From positions 1 through 6,050 of the forward strand of contig CALPPA020000112.1 in the NCBI GenBank assembly GCA_943325355.2: DNA of 6,050 nt. The letters run 5' to 3'. The DNA is from Klebsiella pneumoniae (lineage in GTDB: Bacteria > Bacteroidota > Bacteroidia > Flavobacteriales > Flavobacteriaceae). A model generated the notes under the pieces. The model was not told where the DNA came from, ran no database searches, and worked only from the letters and a program-made list of their open reading frames with translations. Positions 1 to 4,992 of this stretch are shown here, piece by piece. The translations under genes and the position numbers were made by a program. Positions within the stretch are counted from its first letter, which is position 1. Every line of letters begins with the position of its first letter.

Positions 1-635
1 ATGGCTTTGGCAATGGCAACGGGAGAATTTTTCATAATTCTTGTGGCAATCGTCATATAAGTCGAAAACAAATCGGATTGTGGAACCACGTGATTGACTA
101 ATCCGTAAACTTTTGCCGTTTCTGCATCAATCATTCCGGCAGTCATAATCATTTCCATCGCACGACCTTTACCAATAATTTGAGGCAAACGTTGTGTCCC
201 ACCATAACCGGGAATCACACCAAGTGAAGTTTCTGGCAAACCCATTTTAGCATTTTCCGAAGCGATTCTGAAATGGCAAGCCATAGCCAGTTCCAATCCA
301 CCTCCAAGAGCAAATCCATTAATGGCAGCGATTACAGGAGTATTCATGTTTTCAATAAAATCGAATAATATTTTCTGTCCTTGAGCAGCTAATTTTGAAC
401 CTTCTTCAGCAGAGAAATGTGCAAATTCCGAAATATCGGCTCCAGCCACAAAAGCTTTCTCTCCGCTTCCGGTGATAATAATTACACGAACATCGGGATT
501 ATTATCAACTAATTCTAAGGTTTCGTGAAGCTCTTGAATCGTCGCTTTGTTTAGTGCATTTAATTTTTCTGGACGATTGATGTAAATTGTAGCAATGCCT
601 TTTTCGTGTTCTAAGATGATGTTTTCTAGTGCCAT
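1..635 (-). CDS. Enoyl-CoA hydratase (crotonase family), 3' end beyond window
   Basis: This is a crotonase-fold enzyme, most likely a cytoplasmic enoyl-CoA hydratase that adds water across the double bond of 2-enoyl-CoA in fatty-acid or short-chain acyl-CoA metabolism. I translated it by hand from the ATG at 633-635. About 211 codons are open to the left edge, against a usual length near 257-260, so roughly the last 50 residues are missing. Visible marks are the N-terminal INRPEKLNAL segment (19-28), the oxyanion-hole/CoA-binding AGADI (64-68) and GFALGGGLELA (107-117), and PETSLGVIPGYGGTQ (134-148). Both glutamates used by true hydratases are present (E115 and E135), which favours hydratase over isomerase or other crotonase relatives; the exact substrate cannot be told. 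The start lies only 10 bases after the stop of the upstream kinase gene, so the two are probably co-transcribed. No Shine-Dalgarno sequence is obvious, as is usual in Bacteroidota. Confidence 0.93.
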   Translation of the reverse strand, partial: MALENIILEHEKGIATIYINRPEKLNALNKATIQELHETLELVDNNPDVRVIIITGSGEKAFVAGADISEFAHFSAEEGSKLAAQGQKILFDFIENMNTPVIAAINGFALGGGLELAMACHFRIASENAKMGLPETSLGVIPGYGGTQRLPQIIGKGRAMEMIMTAGMIDAETAKVYGLVNHVVPQSDLFSTYMTIATRIMKNSPVAIAKA

Positions 636-645
636 AATTCAGTTT

Positions 646-2118
646 TTACGTATTGATTATCGGAAGAGAAACGATAAATGTTGTTCCTTTTCCTTTTTGA
701 GATTCAAATGTAATTGTCCCTTTATAATTTTCGATAATATTTTTGATAATGCCAAGACCTAAACCCATTCCGCTAGATTTTGTGGTGAATTTTGGCTCAA
801 AAATCCGATTGAAATCTTCGGAAGCAATTCCTATTCCGTTGTCAGTTACAGTAATATGCACATTGTTTTTTTCTTTTTTTATGGAAACCAATATTGCTTT
901 ATTTTCTTGATTTTCCGGGATAGATTGGATAGCATTTTTGACCAAATTAGTGATAATTCTAATGAGTTGCGATCGATCAATTTTCGAAATAATTTCGGCT
1001 GAGTCTGCTTTAAAAACGATGTATTCTTCATTAAAAATATCCATTGTCAATTCTACAACATCAACCACATTTAGGGTTTCATTTTGCTGGGCTGGCATCG
1101 AAGCAAAGTTCGAAAATGCGGAAGCTACTGAACTCATAGTGTCAATTTGCTGTATTAAGGTTTCGGAATAATCGTTGATTTTTTGTTTTAGATTGGGGTC
1201 GTTTGCATCAAATTTTCGTTGAAAACTTTGCACTGTCAACCGCATTGGTGTAAGCGGATTTTTGATTTCGTGGGCCACTTGTTTGGCCATTTCCTGCCAA
1301 GCTTCTTCTCGTTCGCTTTGGGCTAATTTTAAGGCGCTTTTTTCGAGTTCATCGACCATAGCATTGTAGGCATTAATCAAAAGGTTAATTTCTTTACTGC
1401 TAGCCTCAAGAACAATTTTCTCATTTTTTTGGTTCAAACTCGTTTCGCTTAATTTATCCGAAATGGTTTTCAATGATTTTGTAATGTAAGTAGATAGAAA
1501 ATAAGCCGCACCAAAAGCCACCAAGAGCATAAAACCATATACTTGAGCCAATCCAATCAGGAAATTTTGCAATTCGGTTTTATAATAACTATCATCTTCA
1601 ATATAAGGCAAATTCAAGATTCCCAATGGCTTAAACTTGTCGTCTTTTATCAAACTATAAGAAGAACGATTCTTTTTTCCGTTGCTATTTTTGATGTCAA
1701 CGTAGCGTTTTTCGATAGAAGATTGAACGAGTTTTAGAATGTATTTTGGAATGGGAGGGGCAGCAGCGTCTATAGAAAATCTCGATTTCGAAGATTTTAA
1801 TAATTGCCCATCCAAGTTGTAAATATTAATTTCAAGACTGTGAATATCTGATAATTCGTGTATTTTATCTTTGAAAATTAGGGCTAAATTATTTGGAGTA
1901 AGCGGATAAGTGGTGTTCGAAAGCACATAATTGATATTTTCTTTTATGGCGTTTTCTTTGTGTTCCAGCTGTTTTTGATGGTATTGCTTGGCTTCATTCT
2001 TAAATTGAAAAATCGAAATAGACGCCAATAATATAGAAGCAACAATAATCAATACAATCATCGAAAGGAAAATCCTAATTCGCAAGGAAAGCATTGATAT
2101 CTTGAAGTCTTTTAGCAT
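646..2118 (-). CDS. Orphan NtrY-like membrane sensor histidine kinase (HAMP, HisKA, HATPase)
   Basis: A 490-residue inner-membrane sensor kinase. In order it has a first membrane helix (about 14-37), an extracytoplasmic region of about 150 residues with no family I recognise (38-185), a second helix (about 186-209), a HAMP-like linker (about 210-262), a phosphoacceptor domain with AHEIKNPLTP (282-291, phosphorylated His 283) and a complete ATPase domain. The ATPase has an N box NLVKNA (391-396), a G1 box DNGIGI (426-431), an F box IFEPKF (439-444) and a G2 box GMGLGLG (450-456). HEIKNPLTP is the H-box form of NtrY/NtrB-like kinases. All catalytic motifs are intact, so it should autophosphorylate. 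No response regulator lies beside it in this window, and its signal is unknown. The ATG at 2116-2118 is used here; M9 (2092-2094) also fits, because the helix starts only after it. The bases upstream of the ATG are the heptamer repeat array, so its ribosome-binding region is made of repeat DNA. Confidence 0.93.
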   Translation of the reverse strand: MLKDFKISMLSLRIRIFLSMIVLIIVASILLASISIFQFKNEAKQYHQKQLEHKENAIKENINYVLSNTTYPLTPNNLALIFKDKIHELSDIHSLEINIYNLDGQLLKSSKSRFSIDAAAPPIPKYILKLVQSSIEKRYVDIKNSNGKKNRSSYSLIKDDKFKPLGILNLPYIEDDSYYKTELQNFLIGLAQVYGFMLLVAFGAAYFLSTYITKSLKTISDKLSETSLNQKNEKIVLEASSKEINLLINAYNAMVDELEKSALKLAQSEREEAWQEMAKQVAHEIKNPLTPMRLTVQSFQRKFDANDPNLKQKINDYSETLIQQIDTMSSVASAFSNFASMPAQQNETLNVVDVVELTMDIFNEEYIVFKADSAEIISKIDRSQLIRIITNLVKNAIQSIPENQENKAILVSIKKEKNNVHITVTDNGIGIASEDFNRIFEPKFTTKSSGMGLGLGIIKNIIENYKGTITFESQKGKGTTFIVSLPIINT

Positions 2119-2121
2119 AGT

Positions 2122-2197
2122 ATTCAGCGTTGAGTGTTAAGTATTCGGTAATCAGTGTTCAGCCCTACAGCTGAATACTGACCAATGATTACTGACC
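2122..2197. repeat. Inverted array of degenerate heptamers (six direct, four inverted)
   Basis: On the plus strand, 2122-2163 divides without gaps into six 7-base units: ATTCAGC, GTTGAGT, GTTAAGT, ATTCGGT, AATCAGT and GTTCAGC, with consensus close to RTTCAGT. After a 6-base spacer (2164-2169), the complementary strand of 2170-2197 reads as four more units of the same kind: GGTCAGT, AATCATT, GGTCAGT and ATTCAGC. The two arms can fold together imperfectly; the best block pairs 2150-2162 with 2178-2190, with 11 of 13 positions matching. The array fills the hemJ-kinase spacer, abuts the kinase start codon and runs into the end of hemJ. From memory, similar ACTGAATACTGA-like strings are common between genes in Flavobacterium genomes, so this is probably one copy of a dispersed family. 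Its function is unknown. Confidence 0.8.
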
Positions 2198-2746
2198 ACT
2201 GCTTTTTTCTCGAATTCGTTTGTAAAACTTGAATCCCAACATTATTAAAATCGAAAACAGCAAAATTCCGACAACTCCATAAATCCAGTTTACTGCATTT
2301 TTTAGAATTACTAAAAACACAACGGCAAACAGTATAATTGTAGCCCCTTCGTTCCACAAACGCATATAATTTGTGGTGTATTTCACTTCGTCATTTTGCA
2401 ATTCCTTGAATATTTTGTGGCATTTATAATGGTACAAATACAGCGCAAAAACGAAGCCAAGTTTCACGTGCATCCACGGCATTTGCAACCAGGCTTTTCC
2501 AATATCGGTAAAAAACAACATCCAAAACGCAAAAACACTAGCCAAAAATGCACTTGGCCAAGTAATAATGTACCACAATCGATAGGTCATTATTTTGTAT
2601 TGTTTTTGCAAGATTTCTTTTTCGGGCGAAGGTTTATCGTTGGCTTCAATTTGGTACACAAACAATCGAACTATATAAAAAAGTCCAGCAAACCAAGTGA
2701 TGACAAAGATGAGGTGAAGGGATTTTAGGTAGTTGTAGAGTTCCAT
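2189..2746 (-). CDS. hemJ: HemJ-type protoporphyrinogen IX oxidase (UPF0093, 'CopD-like' membrane protein)
   Basis: A 185-residue integral membrane protein with about four to five hydrophobic helices (roughly 9-31, 57-79, 94-109, 133-150 and 151-173). It matches the UPF0093/HemJ family, whose members oxidise protoporphyrinogen IX to protoporphyrin IX and bind heme. Family-like features are the N-terminal KSLHLIFVITWFAGLFYIVR block (8-27, with H11 and R27), RLWYIITWP (56-64), the WMHVKLG helix (91-97, with H93 and K95) and RLWNEGA (129-135). The conserved N-terminal histidine supports the ATG at 2744-2746. It lies just downstream of hemH, the gene for the enzyme that uses its product, and this context strongly favours HemJ over a copper-resistance CopD role. 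No hemG or hemY is visible. Its last codons and TAA stop lie inside the heptamer repeat, so the C-terminal SGQ is probably repeat-derived. A stem-loop ends 15 bases before its start codon. Confidence 0.85.
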   Translation of the reverse strand: MELYNYLKSLHLIFVITWFAGLFYIVRLFVYQIEANDKPSPEKEILQKQYKIMTYRLWYIITWPSAFLASVFAFWMLFFTDIGKAWLQMPWMHVKLGFVFALYLYHYKCHKIFKELQNDEVKYTTNYMRLWNEGATIILFAVVFLVILKNAVNWIYGVVGILLFSILIMLGFKFYKRIREKSSGQ

Positions 2747-2761
2747 TATTATTTAAAATTA

Positions 2762-2807
2762 GCCACGAATTCACGAATTTAAAATAAATAATTCGTGAAT
2801 TCGTGGC
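2762..2807. repeat. Perfect 18-bp stem-loop between hemH and hemJ
   Basis: Bases 2762-2779 are the exact reverse complement of 2790-2807, enclosing a 10-base AT-only loop. Each arm holds two tandem copies of an 8-mer: CACGAATT at 2764-2771 and 2772-2779, then AATTCGTG at 2790-2797 and 2798-2805, capped by a GC base pair pair at the base of the stem. The element fills most of the 67-base hemH-hemJ spacer, beginning 6 bases after the hemH stop codon. In the minus-strand transcript the stem is followed by TAATTTTAAATAATA and then the hemJ ATG. That lacks a clean U-run, so I read it as an intercistronic hairpin (RNA stability, partial termination or translation control) or a dispersed palindromic repeat, not a standard terminator. 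Confidence 0.85.
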
Positions 2808-2813
2808 AATAAA

Positions 2814-3830
2814 TTATTTGTTTTTAAAATCCTCAATCCAATTCGCTACCAAATCACACCACTCTTCCTCATCATTTAAACACGGAATTGCCATAAATTT
2901 TTCACCTCCATGATGTTTAAATTCCTCATTGGCTTCCATAGCAATTTCTTCTAAAGTTTCTAAACAATCCGAAACAAAAGCGGGTGTTACAACTGCTAAT
3001 TTCTTGATTCCTTTTTCGGGCATTTTGTTCACTTCGACATCCGTATAGGGTGTTAGCCACTTGTCTCCAGCTAATCGGGATTGAAAGGTTTGGCTGTATT
3101 TTTCTTTAGGAATATTCAAATATTCGGTGACTAATTTTGTTGTTTCATAACATTGATGACTGTAGCAGAATTCGTGTGCTGGCGATGGAGTGCTGCAACA
3201 GGTTCTATCTATTTTGCAATGCGATTTGGTAATATCGGTCTTGCGAATGTGTCTTTTTGGAATCCCGTGATAAGAAAATAGTAAATGATCATAGTCAAAT
3301 CCTTCCAAGTGTTTTTTAATGCTTTCTGCTAGTACTTTTACATAATCGGGCTTGTTGTAAAAAGCTGGAACATTGGTAAACTTCATTCCAGGAAAATGCT
3401 TTTGACGCAATTCTTCAGCCAATACCAAAATGGTGGTGGTCGAAGCCATAGCGTGTTGTGGATACAGAGGAAAAAGCATCACTTCATTTACGCCCTTATC
3501 GTGCAATTCTTGCAAACCTTTTAGAATAGTAATAGTCCCATATCGCATAGCCAATGCCACAGGTATTCCTGATTTCGAAGCTACTTTTTGATGCATTTTT
3601 TTCGAAAGCACAATCAATGGAGAACCTTCGGGAGTCCATATTCGGGCATAAGCTTCGGCTGATTTTTTGGGACGCGTTTGTAGAATTATTCCACGAACTA
3701 ATAATGCTCGCAACAAAAACGGAACGTCAATCACGTATTTGTCCATTAAAAATTCGTCTAAATACGGTTTTACATCTTTTGCAGTTGGGCTTTCTGGTGA
3801 ACCTAGGTTGACTAATAATACTCCTTTCAT
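2814..3830 (-). CDS. hemH: Ferrochelatase (protoporphyrin ferrochelatase)
   Basis: This enzyme inserts Fe(II) into protoporphyrin IX to give protoheme, the last step of the protoporphyrin-dependent pathway. I start it at the ATG at 3828-3830, because the conserved family N-terminus MKGVLLVNLGSP begins there; this gives 338 residues. An in-frame ATG at 3873-3875 would add 15 lysine-rich residues with no family match. Numbered from the chosen start, the catalytic histidine is H188 in SYHGIP, the conserved FQSR is at 249-252 and DCLETLEE is at 288-295 (key Glu 291). Family motifs are complete. Between the histidine motif and FQSR lies a cysteine-rich loop with C205, C211, C212, C222 and C227. 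Such a loop is absent from the E. coli enzyme and may bind an iron-sulfur cluster. The gene follows the AraC-type regulator after 64 bases and precedes hemJ by 67 bases, so an operon is likely. Confidence 0.95.
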   Translation of the reverse strand: MKGVLLVNLGSPESPTAKDVKPYLDEFLMDKYVIDVPFLLRALLVRGIILQTRPKKSAEAYARIWTPEGSPLIVLSKKMHQKVASKSGIPVALAMRYGTITILKGLQELHDKGVNEVMLFPLYPQHAMASTTTILVLAEELRQKHFPGMKFTNVPAFYNKPDYVKVLAESIKKHLEGFDYDHLLFSYHGIPKRHIRKTDITKSHCKIDRTCCSTPSPAHEFCYSHQCYETTKLVTEYLNIPKEKYSQTFQSRLAGDKWLTPYTDVEVNKMPEKGIKKLAVVTPAFVSDCLETLEEIAMEANEEFKHHGGEKFMAIPCLNDEEEWCDLVANWIEDFKNK

Positions 3831-3894
3831 TGTTTTTTGTTTGTTTTTTAGGAACGCTGTTAGGGTTTTAAACACTTACAGGGTTAGATTTATT

Positions 3895-4767
3895 TTACAT
3901 ATTTGGATTAATAGCCATCAAATATTTTTTTGGAGTAGTGCCAAATTTTTTCTTGAAAGCAGCAATAAAATGACTTCCCGTACTGTAACCAATTTTCAAG
4001 CCTACTTCATTTACATTATAAGAGCCGCTGTCCAACAATTTTCGGGCAGAATCCATTTTATAGTCGAATAGAAATCCATAAACCGTGTCGCCATAAATTT
4101 GTTTGAAACCCATTTTTAGTTTTTTCAAAGTTAGACCAATTTCATCGGCCAGCTCTTGTAATCCTGGTGGTTCAGACATATTGGCAAGAATTATTTCCTT
4201 TGCTTTTTTAATTTTTAACACATTTTCTTCGTCAATCAAAAACGGACATTGTTCTGCGTTTGGATCTTCTGTTCGGTTGAAATAGAGACTCAATAATTCG
4301 TATCCTTTCCCTTTATAATACAAGTTTTTTATCGAGGGATGTAAGTTGTAGTGAAATAATTGGGTCAGAACAATAGCCATCGACGGACTGATATCTCCTT
4401 CTTTATAATATTTTTTATCCTTGTTGTCCTCGCTCAAAAAAGTAATGTAATTGGCTTCGGAAGAAAATAAATTATGAAATTTTTGGATGGAAATAATCAC
4501 TGAAATAACCCAAGAATTAGGCGCTATTTCTAGATTTAATGGCAATTCTTTTTGCGGGTTGTAAAGCAAAAGAGATTTTTCTTCTTTTAGGTCTAAAGCA
4601 TAGCTTCCTTGGTTAAATAGAAACTTGGCCTTCCCTTTTAATCCAAAATGAAATTGGATTAACCCGCTTTTGACCTCACGCTCGGTGTGATATACTTCGT
4701 CACTGTCATTTTGAAAGCGAAGTAGGGTAAAGTCATCTTCGATTGTTATAACATCTTGAGAACTCAT
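3895..4767 (-). CDS. AraC-family transcriptional regulator, candidate heme-gene regulator
   Basis: A 290-residue DNA-binding regulator. The C-terminal ~105 residues form an AraC/XylS domain with two helix-turn-helix units. The first is around 202-222 (LQELADEIGLTLKKLKMGFKQ) and the second around 251-272. The family signature is clear: VNEVGLKIGYSTGSHFIAAFKKKFGTTPKKY (252-282; written here only as the region, key residues G256, G260, Y261, F267, F271, F275, P279). The N-terminal ~175 residues look beta-rich and soluble; I do not recognise a defined ligand domain, though the overall layout recalls PchR-type iron-siderophore regulators. It starts at the ATG at 4765-4767, is followed by hemH after 64 bases, and is transcribed away from hemA. 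The position between two heme genes suggests that it responds to heme, iron or a pathway intermediate and acts on the shared spacer. That role is inferred from context only. Confidence 0.9.
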   Translation of the reverse strand: MSSQDVITIEDDFTLLRFQNDSDEVYHTEREVKSGLIQFHFGLKGKAKFLFNQGSYALDLKEEKSLLLYNPQKELPLNLEIAPNSWVISVIISIQKFHNLFSSEANYITFLSEDNKDKKYYKEGDISPSMAIVLTQLFHYNLHPSIKNLYYKGKGYELLSLYFNRTEDPNAEQCPFLIDEENVLKIKKAKEIILANMSEPPGLQELADEIGLTLKKLKMGFKQIYGDTVYGFLFDYKMDSARKLLDSGSYNVNEVGLKIGYSTGSHFIAAFKKKFGTTPKKYLMAINPNM

Positions 4768-4857
4768 TGCGACATTTTTTTTAATTAATATGATATTTAT
4801 CAGGGTTTTGTTAATAAATAAAATTTACATTTGTTTTATAAATGCCTGATTTCAGTA

Positions 4858-4865
4858 CAAAAATA
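4858..4865 (-). promoter_or_regulatory. Candidate -7 element for the AraC-regulator/hemH transcript
   Basis: The minus strand reads TATTTTTG here, a full match to the Bacteroidota -7 consensus TAnnTTTG. I see no TTG at the expected distance upstream, so the -33 half is weak or missing, which would suit a promoter needing an activator or a weakly expressed regulator. It would give a leader of about 80 bases before the ATG at 4767. The region is very AT-rich, so a chance match is possible. Confidence 0.4.
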
Positions 4866-4907
4866 GTGTTTTTTACTTTAAAAAATTTATTTAAAACAAA
4901 AAATCAC

Positions 4908-4938
4908 TTGGCGTTACAAAAAGTACTTTAAGCGTTGT
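4908..4938. promoter_or_regulatory. Candidate AraC-type operator: GCGTT direct repeat at 21-bp spacing
   Basis: GCGTT occurs at 4911-4915 and again at 4932-4936 in the same orientation, exactly 21 bases apart (two helical turns). This is the geometry bound by many AraC-family dimers. A perfect 10-bp palindrome, AAAGTACTTT (4920-4929), lies between the copies. The downstream copy overlaps the predicted -33 TTG of hemA, where a class II activator would sit. These are the only GC-richer islands in an otherwise AT-dominated spacer. The shared core is only five bases, so this remains a candidate. Confidence 0.35.
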
Positions 4939-4966
4939 TTTAATATAAATTGTAATTATAACTTTG
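4935..4966 (+). promoter_or_regulatory. Predicted hemA promoter (Bacteroidota -33/-7 type)
   Basis: TAACTTTG at 4959-4966 matches the Bacteroidota -7 consensus TAnnTTTG. A TTG at 4935-4937 lies 21 bases upstream and can serve as the -33 element. Transcription would start near 4972-4975, leaving a leader of about 20 bases before the hemA ATG at 4993. The leader contains a purine-rich AGAAAAAG (4979-4986) in place of a strong Shine-Dalgarno sequence. Confidence 0.6.
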
Positions 4967-4992
4967 CCAATCCCATCAGAAAAAGATTATAT

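Noticed and set aside
938..1737. Plus-strand open frames opposite the histidine kinase (938-1171 and 1543-1737)
   Set aside because: They lie antisense within a gene whose motifs are complete, and their translations show no recognisable domain.
2122..2197. CRISPR array or integron attachment site as an explanation of the heptamer array
   Set aside because: Units are 7 bases with no spacers, no cas or integrase gene is nearby, and the inverted layout does not fit.
2396..2728. Plus-strand 110-codon open frame opposite hemJ
   Set aside because: It is antisense to a conserved membrane protein and its composition is a by-product of the hemJ codons.
2762..2807. Stem-loop as a standard intrinsic terminator of hemH
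   Set aside because: The stem is mostly AT and no continuous U-run follows on either strand; an intercistronic role fits better, though partial termination is not excluded.
3831..3875. N-terminal extension of ferrochelatase from the ATG at 3873-3875
   Set aside because: The 15 extra residues are lysine-rich with no family similarity, while the conserved N-terminus starts exactly at the ATG at 3828-3830.
3667..4071. Plus-strand 134-codon open frame spanning hemH and the regulator
   Set aside because: It crosses two real genes and their spacer on the other strand, and has no domain or promoter of its own.
4799..4850. Inverted hexamer ATCAGG/CCTGAT around a 40-base loop in the regulator leader
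   Set aside because: Only six base pairs with a long loop in AT-rich DNA; not enough to claim a structure or riboswitch.
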